DNA of 13,188 bases from Entrophospora sp. SA101 (lineage: Eukaryota; Glomeromycota; Glomeromycetes; Entrophosporales; Entrophosporaceae). This document shows, one piece after another, positions 1 through 8,027 of this stretch. The stretch's first letter is position 1. Each line of letters opens with the position of its first letter. Where the stretch lies: positions 13,954 to 27,141 of the forward strand of contig CAUDNR010002168.1 in assembly GCA_958430865.1 (NCBI GenBank), given 5' to 3'. The translations under genes and the position numbers were made by a program. The notes under the pieces were generated by a model, which was not told where the DNA came from, did not search any database, and worked only from the letters and a program-made list of their open reading frames with translations.

Positions 1-345
1 CCAGGTAATTGTAAAAATCTCATTTTTATTTCATAGCATACATAAATGTTTTGTCACTTGTATATCAGTTGATTCATCAATCATTATACCAAATGCTGAC
101 ATCAAAAATTCATTTCAAAATTGTTCTTCAAGAGTTTTGAAATAGCCATTAGCATTTTATGATCTGAAATTTTGGATGTGTAACCAATCCTTCGGTAATA
201 TCAATTACACTTAATTTACTAATTGTAAGTTTTCTTAAATAAATGTCATTTTTTGATAAAAAATATATACAATTCTCATGACAGAAATTATGTTTAAAAA
301 TTTTATCATGAAAATTATCCATTTTTTCTGCCTCGTAATACACAG
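1..345 (-). pseudogene. hAT-family transposase fragment (DUF4371-like), broken, runs off left edge
   Basis: Read on the minus strand, 149-343 encodes an open segment with a stretch CIYFLSKNDIYLRKL, which resembles the helical segment before the catalytic domain in KIAA1586/ZNF862-type hAT proteins. In another frame nearer the left edge (about 33-101) the minus strand reads AFGIMIDESTDIQVTKHL. The MIDESTD block is the first-aspartate motif of DUF4371/RNase-H-like hAT transposases. An in-frame TGA at 31-33 interrupts the frame, after which codons stay open to the window edge. At least one frame change lies between the two segments. No zinc finger or C-terminal dimerisation domain is visible, and the rest would lie left of the window. 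It is almost certainly non-functional. The family call rests on the MIDESTD motif and order of segments. Confidence 0.5.
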
Positions 346-796
346 AATTATATGTACTAATAATAATGCTGAGACATAAGAAATATTTGTAGAACCTATA
401 TAAATATTATAACATTCAACTCGGAAGAATTATTTAAAATATGTCTTAGACTGCCAGAACTATAAAATTGATTGATTTATAATATACCAGTGGTTACTTT
501 GGTCAACAAATTGGAATAAATTCATAATTAAAAAAAACTTTTTTGTTGACATTGTTACATGAAACTGGCAATTCAGTAATTTTTTCAAAGCTGTCGGGAA
601 TCTACCAATTTCACCACAAAATTTTGTGCACTGATGGTTACCCTTTTTCTAAAAAAGCAACCGGTGTAATGAAGGTTTTTAGTATATGCACTTATAGAAC
701 ACTGCCATTTCATATAGTTTTTTAGAATTGTAATAAAGCAATGTATAGAAATTTTTATTGTATTTCAAATGAGTTTTTTACATCACTGGCATTTTT
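346..796. other. AT-rich stretch without a supportable gene
   Basis: No convincing coding signal. A 60-codon plus-strand frame at 543-725 and its minus-strand counterparts have no recognisable domain, and the minus strand is broken in all frames. It could contain further decayed sequence of the hAT copy to the left, but I see no motif to prove it. Confidence 0.4.
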
Positions 797-1015
797 ATAG
801 CCATTAAATCTCAACCCGATAAACCAGGCACTTGGTAAGTTGGGATTCGGACAAAAATTTACAGCCCTTTTTTTTATATTTAAAAATTTTGATAAATCGG
901 ACAACATATATCTTGTTAAGCCACAAGTCAGACAACCTTGGCCAGATAAAGTCAAACCTCAATAAACCGAACTTTTGGGAATCACAAAAATAGTCGGTTT
1001 ATCTTATTACTTTTA
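797..1015. repeat. Tigger/pogo-like terminal and subterminal repeats (degenerate)
   Basis: Beginning at 949, just after a TA, the sequence AAGTCAAACCTCAATAAACC resembles the usual Tigger/pogo terminus (CAGT..AACCTCGATAAACCGA type) with the first base changed. It is followed by an inverted echo, AGTCGGTTTATC, near 993-1004. A second, more degraded version starts near 797-827 (AAATCTCAACCCGATAAACC) with echoes TTCGGAC and GATAAATCGGACAA between them. The distance from the 949 terminus to the minus-strand transposase stop at 1071 (about 120 bp) matches the terminus-to-stop distance in the complete element at 3234 (about 130 bp), so this is probably the 3' end of a second element. The opposite end is not seen. 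Confidence 0.45.
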
Positions 1016-1070
1016 TTAATTGTTCAAAATAAATTTGTCTTACAACGTTATAAAATATAAATTTACAAAA

Positions 1071-1203
1071 TTATTCTAAACAAAAATATTTATCTAAAGA
1101 TTGTTGCGTCGAATTATTAATCTTATGACTTAATAATTTTTTTCTAAGAGTATGAATGCACTTTAATTCATCTTTGCATACATCGAAATACTTAAAGGGT
1201 ACA
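1071..1203 (-). pseudogene. C-terminal fragment of a second Tigger-like transposase
   Basis: On the minus strand, after an acceptor-like TTTTTTAG (ending at 1204), 44 codons run to a TAA at 1071-1073. The fragment contains LRKKLLSHK and ends QQSLDKYFCLE. This copies the layout of the C-terminus of the complete Tigger transposase in this window, which has LKRKVTLLNNEK followed by a short QPNIINYFNK-type tail. The catalytic domain that should lie upstream (above 1203 on this strand) is absent, because the CACUL1-like gene begins at 1394. It is therefore a truncated remnant linked to the degenerate terminus at 949. Sequence similarity between the two tails is weak, so identification depends on position as much as on residues. 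Confidence 0.4.
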
Positions 1204-1393
1204 CTAAAAAATTAATAAATTTCATTATGGTATCTGTAATAGAAATTTAAAATTTTTTTGCCGGAAAACCACGGCAAATTAGAGTACCTGAGCACTGGTA
1301 ACCATTAAAAATCCGCATATTTGTTGATCAACTGATATACTGATATTGGTAGATGATTTCAAAATAATTTTCAATATCGAGCTAAATATTTCA
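1204..1393. other. Putative 5' flank/promoter region of the CACUL1-like gene
   Basis: No coding signal. Contains a small inverted repeat GCCG-N8-CGGC at about 1260-1275 and otherwise AT-rich DNA. It separates the Tigger remnant from the proposed ATG at 1394 and by position must hold the core promoter, but no clear TATA or initiator can be singled out. Confidence 0.3.
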
Positions 1394-2449
1394 ATGGAAT
1401 CAGGTTTATATATCAATTAATTAATTTAAATAAAAAAAAAGTTTTTTTAACATGTTCATAAAAGTTTTTAAATTTTTTCAAGTTAACAAGTTTACATATG
1501 AGAATACCTTCTGGCCTCAACTATCAAATTTTATTCAAAATACCTTACAAGTTGAATCACAAATTAAAAGACCTTTACACACATATTCACATGAAGAATT
1601 ATACAGGTTTTTATATGGCTGTTTGGGCAAATTAATTGCATACAAATAAAGTATATCACTCAACCTTTTTTGATTTAACAGAAGCATATATTGGATATGT
1701 TTGCAAGGTTTCCAAAAAAGATTATATCAAGATCTGAAATTAATAATAGAAGAAACATTGGAATTTATAAATAACCGATTAGGAAACTATAAACAATTAG
1801 ATGAATGGTTTCAAAAATTTGCTGAAATATCCATAAATCATGCAAGAGCTATTGAGATATTGAGCAGTGTATTTAATTATTTGGTTAGTAAAGAAGAAAT
1901 AATTCATTTTCTTTTTACCAATAACTAATTTTCATATAATGGTAATAGGATAAAACTTTTGTAAAACATACACTTAATGAAAATCTGAAAGATGTATTAG
2001 TAGATAGGTTTCAATGTATTATCATTCAAAGATCTGAGATGCATATTATTCAAGTATTTAGTATGATAGTTGATGATCCTAAATTATTTGATTCAAATAT
2101 TGTCAAGGAGGTTTTAAGTACTTTATATAAAATGAATTCTGGTAATTAATTAATTAATTATGATTATCATTTGAAATATCAATTATTAATATTTACATAT
2201 TTTAATTTATAAAAAGATAATATATATTTAAATCCGGCATTATTTCAAAATTTAATTGAACATATGATTATACCAAATGATTTCGAAGCTATTGATTTTA
2301 GACACAAAGCTTTAGAAGCAAAATACCAACTTGAAAAATTAAAGAATGGTGGATTAGAATCAAGATTTCCACAACTAAAAAGATCATCTTCAGCAATGAT
2401 TGATGGAATGATACAAGAAAAAATTCCCTGCAAAAGGCAACAAATATAA
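1394..2449 (+). CDS. CACUL1-like (CDK2-associated, cullin-domain) protein, five exons
   Basis: Proposed exons are 1394-1403, 1483-1620, 1708-1883, 1949-2141 and 2217-2449, with GT..AG introns of 79, 87, 65 and 75 nt. The joined frame is open for 249 residues and ends at TAA 2447-2449. Recognisable blocks in order: TYENTFWPQL (about residues 8-17), HEELYRFLYGC (40-50), RLYQDLKLII (54-63), FVKHTLNENLKDVLVDRF (112-129) and ALFQNLIEHMIIPND (179-193). A basic tail contains KRSSSAMIDGM. Spacing and residues follow the C-terminal cullin-repeat region of animal CACUL1, including its YWPKL, MYSCVYKC, LKDDL and TLFSKFIP positions. In animals that protein binds CDK2 and promotes cell-cycle entry; the role here is unknown. 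Exons 3-5 are solid. The tiny first exon and the weak GTTTGG donor at 1621 are the uncertain points: an ATG at 1452 is the alternative start. No neddylation domain is present, as expected for CACUL1 rather than a full cullin. Confidence 0.7.
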
Positions 2450-2450
2450 T

Positions 2451-2479
2451 AATAAATCAAAGATATACATCATAATAAA
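2451..2479 (+). terminator. Polyadenylation signals after the CACUL1-like gene
   Basis: AATAAA occurs at 2451-2456, two bases after the stop codon, and again at 2474-2479. In DNA this AT-rich such hexamers are common, so only their position directly downstream of the stop argues for use. Confidence 0.3.
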
Positions 2480-2789
2480 TAAGTTTTTTCAAAAAAAGTC
2501 TATTCTTAAATCTAACCTTTTTTCAATAAATTTTTTCCAATGAAAAGAAAAATTCTTGATCATTTTATTTTTAAATTTTTAAAAATAATTATTTTCTAGA
2601 AATATTAAAGTTTTTAACCTCTCAATAAATATAATAATAGTTGCAATACTAATAACCTGACATTATATAATGTGTATCATGTCCAACATATTCATCTAAA
2701 TCACCACCTTATTCCTCTGACTCACCAATCTCCCTCCTCCTTTCCAGCTTCTACTTTACCTTATTTTCATTTTGATTATAATATAACAT
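2480..2789. other. AT-rich intergenic stretch
   Basis: No intact gene. The minus strand of about 2660-2760 encodes broken acidic segments in changing frames (for example GGDLDEYVGHDTHYIMSGY ending near 2647). They could be a frame-shifted continuation of the acidic frame at 2790-2999, but stops interrupt every frame. Confidence 0.3.
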
Positions 2790-2999
2790 TTATCTTGAGG
2801 TTCTTCTATTATATGATATGTCTGCTGCTAATTCATCAAACATTTCTTGATTACCAGAATCAGAGGCATCTCCTCCTTCATCATTGTGATCTTTTGTATC
2901 ATTATCTTCTGGCTCTGCTGGTAGATCATCATCACCTTCTTTAATGTCTGCTTCAACTGCACTAATCACTAAAACATGACAAATTTCTTCAAATAACAT
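2790..2999 (-). CDS. Acidic open frame, possible exon of a broken or host gene
   Basis: The minus strand has a 69-codon frame, rich in Asp/Glu, containing EGDDDLPAEPEDNDTKDHN and SGNQEMFDELAADI, ending at TAA 2790-2792. This composition is unlike random AT-rich DNA, and the plus-strand frame over the same bases is His/Leu/Tyr-rich, as expected of a shadow. Upstream on the same strand, 2996-3056 reads ASTMPSCPANLDMMTVMTMD after an acceptor-like TGTGTACAG, so a further exon may exist, though I could not find a junction that keeps phase. No domain recognised. The Tigger element at 3234 lies just beyond its 5' side and may have separated it from the rest of its gene. Confidence 0.3.
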   Translation of the reverse strand: MLFEEICHVLVISAVEADIKEGDDDLPAEPEDNDTKDHNDEGGDASDSGNQEMFDELAADISYNRRTSR

Positions 3000-3233
3000 C
3001 CATAGTCATTACAGTCATCATATCAAGATTAGCTGGACAGGATGGCATAGTTGATGCCTGTACACAATGAAAACTTTATTTTGAATTTATATCAACTAAA
3101 AAATAGTAATTAATTGAATGTTCATTATTGGTATTCTATTATTGGTATTTTATTCTTATTATTGTTTCATTTTGTGAACCTTCAGAGTCATTCCCGTTAT
3201 AATGACACTATGTGCAAGCAAAAAATGTCAGTA

Positions 3234-3306
3234 CAGTCTAACCTCGTCACAGCGGATTTATGGTACCAGCCAAAAAAATCCGCTGTGACGAGAAATCCGC
3301 TATGGC
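3234..3306 (+). repeat. Left TIR of the Tigger element plus subterminal inverted copies
   Basis: TIR at 3234-3259. Its inner 17 bases (3243-3259, CTCGTCACAGCGGATTT) recur as a perfect reverse complement at 3276-3292, and a third shortened reverse copy sits at 3292-3306 (GAAATCCGCTATGGC). The first two copies can fold into a 17-bp hairpin with a 16-nt loop. These are probable transposase-binding sites. Confidence 0.8.
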
Positions 3307-3365
3307 AAATTTGATGATCTGCAAAATTTTTTTTAAAAATGATAAATAATATTTTTTATTAAAAT

Positions 3366-4759
3366 CTATTTGTTAAAATAATTTATAATATTTGGTTGTA
3401 TTAATTTTTCATTATTTAATAATGTCACTTTTCTTTTCAATGATTTAAAAGCTTTAAATTCTTTATAATCTACTTCTAGATCACCTTGTTGAAGGTAATT
3501 AAAAGCAACCTCAAAAGCATTTACTGCATCTTTCATTGAAACTTTAGGTATACTGTTATTCTCAACAACAACTTCTTCTGCTGGATTGAAAGAAGCAATT
3601 ATTTCTTCTTCTGTTACCATATTATTTATTTGAAAATCATCAATGGTAATATATTCTTCTGCTTCTAATGGTGCGGTAAATGATAATTGGTTGATTAAAC
3701 AATTAACATCACTTATTTCTCTATTTGAAATCTCTCTAACTATATTTGTTGAATTTTCAATTTCATAATTAGTTGATGCTTCTTCCAAAGAGAGAATCCC
3801 AGTTTTCTTCCAACAATTAATAATGGTAGTTGGTGTTACATTATCCCAAGCTTTAGCAACATACTTTATTGCTTTTTTTATATCAATGGGTTTTGATGAA
3901 GATGCAACAGAATTAGAAGATGTAGTAGGATTGAGGTATGAAATATGTGAACCATAATTTTTTATTTTTTTTTTCAAGCATTAATTTTCTGTAATGTGAC
4001 TGTAATATAATACAAGCATTAGTATTTGTATAGGATAAATAATTTAGATTAAATTTAAATTAGATAATTGAATTAACTAACCTTGAAGCTGTGGATTATT
4101 CCTGCATCACATGGCTGCAGGTGTGCAGTTACATTTGGTGGAAAATGATGAACCTTTATGTTTGTTAATTGTAAATCTTTGGTCAAACTATGTGTTGGTG
4201 CATTGTCAACAAGCAATATTATATTTCTTTTTTCAGCTTTCATTCTTTTGTCTAATTTTTTAATATAATCGTTCCAGATTGATACTTGCATCCAAGCTTT
4301 ACTATTCCAATAATAACCTACTGGTAATGTTTTTTTATCAATTCCTCTTAAAGGCCATGGAGTTTGATATTTATGTATGAACAAAGGCACCAATTTTTCT
4401 GTCCCAGATGCATTGCATGTAAGCAAAACCGTTACTCTATTTTTGTCTTGTTTGACCCCCAACAGTGGTCCAGTTGATAATCCACGTGATGGCTCCATTT
4501 TCCAAAAAAGGCCAGTTTTGTCACAATTGAAAATATTATCTAATTGGTATTCTCTAAGGATATTCTGCAAATCTCTTCTCATTTCAGGAAGTTGTTCAAT
4601 TGGTGCATTTTGTGCTTCACCATGTTTAGAATATTCACAGATTGAATATCTTTGTTTGAAATTACTTAACCAACCAGAGGAACCATTAAAATCTTGAATA
4701 TTTAATAATTCTGCAAATCTTATACTCTTCTGTTTAATAATAAGATCTGTAATTGTCAA
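3366..4759 (-). pseudogene. Tigger/pogo transposase (DDE_1), intron-containing, 5'-truncated and frameshifted
   Basis: Exon 1 (4082-4759, with a few open codons upstream to about 4785) begins inside the CENP-B-type helix-turn-helix (FAELLNI, GWLSNFKQRYSI). It then carries the DDE_1 catalytic core: FNCDKTGLFW (first Asp), LLVDNAPTH (second Asp) and HLQPCDAGIIHSFK (third Asp). All three acidic residues are present. A GTTAGT donor at 4081 and acceptor ATTACAG ending at 4000 define an 82-nt intron; splicing gives HSFK-SHYRKLMLE. Exon 2 (3366-3999) then needs a one-base shift within a T10 tract on the plus strand (3965-3974) to enter the 203-codon frame with IDIKKAIKYVAKAWDNVTP and the C-terminal tail. 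No start Met or N-terminal psq-type HTH exists, so the copy is probably unable to bind its own ends. Confidence 0.75.
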
Positions 4760-4797
4760 ATTACATTCAAGGGTGATGCAAGTTTATTAATAAAATC

Positions 4798-4902
4798 CGT
4801 TGTGACAAATATTTTTTAATTAATAAAAAAAGGGGCCAATACTTAAATCTGTTGTGACAAGAAATCCGCTGTGACAAAATCCGCTGTGGCGAGGTTAGAC
4901 TG
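4798..4902 (-). repeat. Right TIR of the Tigger element plus direct subterminal copies
   Basis: TIR at 4877-4902. Reading inward on the minus strand, the motif GTCACAGCGGATTT returns in direct orientation three more times with growing divergence (near 4862-4877, 4846-4860 and 4794-4808). The left end instead carries inverted copies, so the two ends are asymmetric. Confidence 0.75.
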
Positions 4903-4904
4903 TA

Positions 4905-5422
4905 TAAGGGTGCTGACATATATTAGCTAATATTTTAGGGGGTGGGGGATAACAGAAAATCTTAGGTCACACATAATCTCATAATTAACGTGATCATAAT
5001 GGCTTCAGTGCATTTTTATAATGTAAGTGTTTCAGTTTGGGAATGATCTACATGTAAACCAATTGTCATTTGCACAAAAAATTGTATTGCACTTTTTGTC
5101 TACAGGATGATATGGCAATTAATTCTCATATTTTTATATAAATAAATGTTATAATTAATCATTTTTATTTGATATACATTTCCTTAAATATATTTTGACA
5201 AAAAGAGGCCACTTTTGTTGTAATTAAGAAGTCCTTGAGTTTTGTTCTTTAGATTTTCCTTTAGTAGGATGCATTGTTTGTAATTTTCAAATAAATAGGA
5301 GTTATTACACTCAGAACCAAATAGGTTTTTTCATCAAGAAATAGCCAATGCAAATCATACCCAGAAATTCCAAGAGATCATGATATATTATAAAGGAAAA
5401 TTTATTTACTCCAATGTCGCTT
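4905..5422. other. Intergenic stretch, no supportable gene
   Basis: AT-rich DNA with a G-rich patch near 4939-4950. A minus-strand frame of about 44 codons (5200-5330, containing SECNNSYLFENYKQC) and an overlapping basic frame (HPTKGKSKEQNSRTS) are open but have no start, acceptor or recognisable domain. A plus-strand ATG at 4999 followed after eight codons by a perfect GTAAGT leads nowhere convincing. Confidence 0.35.
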
Positions 5423-5575
5423 TTAAAATATTTGATTTATTAATAAAATTAATTCTTTTTTCGCTTGTGCTTTGTTGATACCTAAAAAGGCAAATGATTG
5501 TTATACACGTGATCAAAATGTCTTACCTGGGGGTGGAGCATAGTGGACTTTCGATTTTAACACTAAATGTGACAT
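5423..5575 (-). CDS. Candidate two-exon 35-residue microprotein
   Basis: On the minus strand an ATG at 5575 opens exon 1 (5527-5575), which ends in CCCCCAG followed by GTAAGA, a strong donor. A CCTTTTTAG acceptor ends at 5482, giving a 45-nt intron. Exon 2 (5423-5481) joins in phase (split Gly codon) and ends at TAA 5423-5425. The product would contain KSKVHYAPPPGINKAQAKKE and finish hydrophobic (LILLINQIF). I do not recognise it. Support is the good donor, the pyrimidine-rich acceptor and phase agreement; against it are its tiny size and lack of a known family. It may equally be chance, or part of a decayed gene. Confidence 0.2.
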
Positions 5576-6292
5576 AAAGTGATGATCATATTATATTGTG
5601 CAACTAACAAAATTAATTGAAAAAGTACTCATTAATGTGACATAAAAATTCCACAAACAAATATGCATGAAACTTTGCATAAACATTATTTGGGTGTTTT
5701 ATATACTGAAAGTTCTTTCCCATCAAGTCAATCAAGTTCAGTTGCAGAGATGAACAAGAAGCGAAGTTTATAGGTTGATGACAGTAAATCTGCATGGAGC
5801 TTTCTGAAATTGTCATGATTTTAGGTACCTTTGTTAATGTTTTATTATATTTTTATTATTATAATTTACTTTGTTATTATACAATACTACTGATCTTTTA
5901 CATTGTCAATATTTTATATGAACTGTTGAGATTAATAAATCACATTTCCTTCCCTTACACTTGTGGTAAGCTTATTAACATTATTTAGTTTTTTTTTTTT
6001 TTTTTAATGTTTTTTATCAACCCTCTTTCATAATATTCTTCACACTGTTAGACATTTCTAAAAGATCATAATAATAATATCTATTATGTTATTACTATAT
6101 TTACAGGTTAAAACACATAATGAAATGGGATATATATTTATAATGTGTAAGATATTATTAATATTAATATACATTCATTATCTATTTTTTTATTTTTTAT
6201 TTATTCTGTTCATATTATTGAAGAAAGTCCATCTAATGATCACAATGTTTAAACAATTGTATACAAGCAGGCATTACCCATTAACAATATAC
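5576..6292. other. AT-rich intergenic stretch with weak coding-like traces
   Basis: A 67-codon minus frame (5613-5816) and two hydrophobic plus frames (5794-5988, 6086-6295) are open but look like chance frames in AT-rich DNA. The plus strand at about 5710-5815 reads ESSFPSSQSSSVAEMNKKRS, a TAG, then VDDSKSAWSFLKLS in the same frame. This Ser-rich segment followed by a KSAWSFL block is faintly like the start of a BED-finger hAT protein, but there are no zinc ligands. A T17 run lies near 5990-6005. Confidence 0.3.
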
Positions 6293-6380
6293 TAGGGTTG
6301 TGTTGGTCTTTAAAAGATCAGTCCCTTTGAACCACAGTCCTAAATTTTAGGACTGGTCTTTATAAGACCAGCTGATCTTT
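6293..6380. repeat. hAT terminal inverted repeat with subterminal palindromes
   Basis: After the TAGGGTTGTG terminus come a perfect palindrome AGTCCTAAATTTTAGGACT (6336-6354, 9-bp arms), then GGTCTTTATAAGACC (6355-6369, 6-bp arms), and an imperfect GGTCTT/AAGATC pair at 6305-6319. GATCAGTCC and GGACTGGTC also pair across the block. Such arrays are the usual binding sites of hAT transposases. Confidence 0.55.
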
Positions 6381-6766
6381 CTTAATAAGGAAATTTTGAA
6401 CAATAAAAATTTTCTTCTTTTTGTACACCGGGTTTTATGTTAAAATTGATGAGATTATCTTTTTTTTGGGGAGTTTTTATTTATTATGTCTTATCGAAGG
6501 CCAAACTTTTGTTAAAAAATTAATTATTACATTGTTCACTTTTTGAGGCTGTTATTAAGGAACTTTAATTAATAATAAAAAAATAATATAATAATTTAGT
6601 ATGTATAATAAAAACCAATAGTTTATTTAATATAACTTAATGATGTAACAGTAGTAGGTATTAATAATATTATTATTATTGGTAATTAAAACAGAAATAG
6701 TAGTAAAAAGAATAGGAGTTGTAGCAATAACAACAACAAAAACAAAATGAAGGCTTAGTTTCTGTG

Positions 6767-7887
6767 ATGTCCTCAGAGGAATTAAATCACAATTTCGAAG
6801 GAGAAGAAGAGTTTCCTTAATGAAAATGAAACCATTTATGTTGAAAACTCAGTTTCTAATATATCTAGTAATTTAACATCGTCATCATCATCATCATCAT
6901 CCACAACAACATCCACAACAAACATCATCATCACATAAAAATAATATTCAAAAGAGTACAGTTTGGGAGTTTTTCGTGTTACACCAAATAAATTAGTATG
7001 TAAGAAATGTAATAGCCAATTTTCAAAAACTAGTAGTGTTACTACTTTACGAAGACATCTGAAACAAATACATTCAGTTGTTGCACCCAAAATACAAAGA
7101 ACTTTACATCAATACTGTAATGATCCTCATAATTCAATTGATCAGAGAAAACGTGATGATGCTGTGACAAATTGGATAATTTGTGATTTACAATCAATTA
7201 ATGTAGTAGAGAAAGAAGAATGGCATACAATGATTTCTGCTTTTGATCCTAGATATAGATTTCATGGTAGAACTACCATTCATGATCATATAATGTTGAG
7301 ATTTCAAGAACAGAAAAATAAAGTTAAAGCTACAATAAAACAAATTAGCAGAAAAGTTTCTTTGACTTCTGACATGTGGACTGCCAACAACAATAAAGCA
7401 TTCCTCAGTCTCACAATTCATTATGTTGATAATGATTGGAAGTTTAAAAGTTTTTTGCTGGATATAATTCCAATGTTAGCTCAACATACAGCAATAAACA
7501 TAACTAATGCCATTATTGAAATATTAGAAGAGTATGAACTTTGTGAAAAAGTTCTTGGTTTGACAACAGATAATGTCACCACAATGGTAGCTTGTGGACT
7601 TTTTTGTCTGGAGAATTAAAAAATAATTATAATAATGATAAATTTTCACATATAGATGTGCTGCTCATGTTCTAAACCTTGCAGTACAACAAGGACTTCA
7701 ACTCATTGATGAACCAATAATAAAAGTAAGAAGTTTAATGTCACACCTTCGTTCCTCAACACCTGCAAATAATTCTTTGAAGAATTTGTGTACCATAAAA
7801 GAAATCAGATACTTATCTCCTGAAATTGATGTAAGCATTCATTGCCCTATAGAAAATTTATGTACGGAAGTTCCTTACATTTTGTAA
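6767..7887 (+). pseudogene. BED-zinc-finger hAT transposase, multiple frameshifts, 3' part missing
   Basis: An ATG at 6767 opens an acidic N-terminus, which changes frame near 6815 into a Ser/Thr-rich stretch. The frame then shifts to NNIQKSTVWEFF at 6940-6975 and again, at a T5 run (6970-6974), to RVTPNKLVCKKC. Frame 6963-7619 is the main block: BED finger C-x2-C...H-x4-H (CKKC to HLKQIH), SLTSDMWTA (first catalytic Asp) and GLTTDNVTTM (second Asp). At a T6 run (7600-7605) it shifts to SGELKNNYNN, and near 7653 shifts once more to RCAAHVLNLAVQQGL, the well-known hAT CAAH block. Homology fades at SPEIDVS (7833). The catalytic Glu and C-terminal dimerisation domain are absent. The gene is dead as read, although several shifts fall in homopolymers. 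Confidence 0.75.
6882..6900 (+). repeat. (TCA)n microsatellite
   Basis: Just over six TCA units, encoding Ser in the N-terminal frame of the hAT transposase. Slippage here may explain one of the frame changes in that region. Confidence 0.8.
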
Positions 7888-7980
7888 TATTTATTTGTAA
7901 GGAATAATCCTTTAATAATGTACGTAAAATTTTCCGGAAATGTGTATGTGATGTAAGGAAAAATGCATTTTTACGTACAT
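7871..7980. repeat. Two nested inverted repeats next to the minisatellite
   Basis: TTCCTTACA (7871-7879) pairs with TGTAAGGAA (7896-7904), and ATGTACGTAAAA (7918-7929) pairs perfectly with TTTTACGTACAT (7969-7980). They lie between the end of the hAT coding remnant and the 22-bp array and may be the end of a small palindromic element that interrupted the hAT gene. Confidence 0.55.
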
Positions 7981-8027
7981 GGGAAAAAACCTATAAATTT
8001 TATAAATAATGAGATTGTACTAAAAAA

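Larger units (their letters stand above)
3234..4902 (-). mobile_element. Complete pogo/Tigger (Tc1/mariner superfamily) DNA transposon, 1669 bp
   Basis: The element is bounded by 26-bp terminal inverted repeats starting CAGTCTAACCTCG, with one mismatch at position 14, and flanked on both sides by the dinucleotide TA (3232-3233 and 4903-4904), the target duplication of this superfamily. It contains one minus-strand gene for a DDE/DDD transposase (3366-4759 plus a few upstream codons) with an intron. Only about 140 bp separate the 5' end of the coding sequence from the terminus, too little for the missing N-terminal DNA-binding domain, so the copy is an internal-deletion derivative. The well-matched repeats suggest a fairly young insertion. 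Confidence 0.85.
6293..7887 (+). mobile_element. hAT element, left end plus truncated transposase gene
   Basis: The segment starts with TAGGGTTGTGTTGGTC, of the type CAGGGNTG/TAGGGTTG found at hAT termini, followed by clustered subterminal palindromes, and contains a broken BED-finger hAT transposase from 6767. The right end is missing: coding similarity stops near 7833 and repeats begin. A plus-strand CACAACACAACC at about 10697-10708 partly matches the complement of the left terminus, but lacks nearby palindromes and is not accepted as the partner. Without a right end, the 8-bp target duplication cannot be checked. Confidence 0.5.

Noticed and set aside
755..955. 66-codon minus-strand frame with Cys and Pro
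   Set aside because: It covers repeated Tigger-type end motifs; its residues simply translate those repeats.
1321..1340. ATCAACTGATATAC shared with the hAT remnant at the left edge
   Set aside because: A 14-base match in AT-rich DNA without flanking similarity; treated as coincidence.
2672..2944. 90-codon plus-strand His/Leu/Tyr-rich frame
   Set aside because: It is the opposite-strand shadow of the acidic minus-strand frame: Asp/Glu codons read as His/Leu/Ser on the complement.
4377..4697. 106-codon plus-strand frame
   Set aside because: Shadow of the well-supported Tigger transposase exon on the minus strand.
4999..5141. Plus-strand ATG exon of eight codons with GTAAGT, joined to 5106-5141
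   Set aside because: Gives only 19 residues with no recognisable feature; a GTAAGT by itself is weak evidence.
5794..6295. Two hydrophobic open frames as membrane proteins
   Set aside because: Composition follows from T-rich DNA; no splice, start context or family signal.
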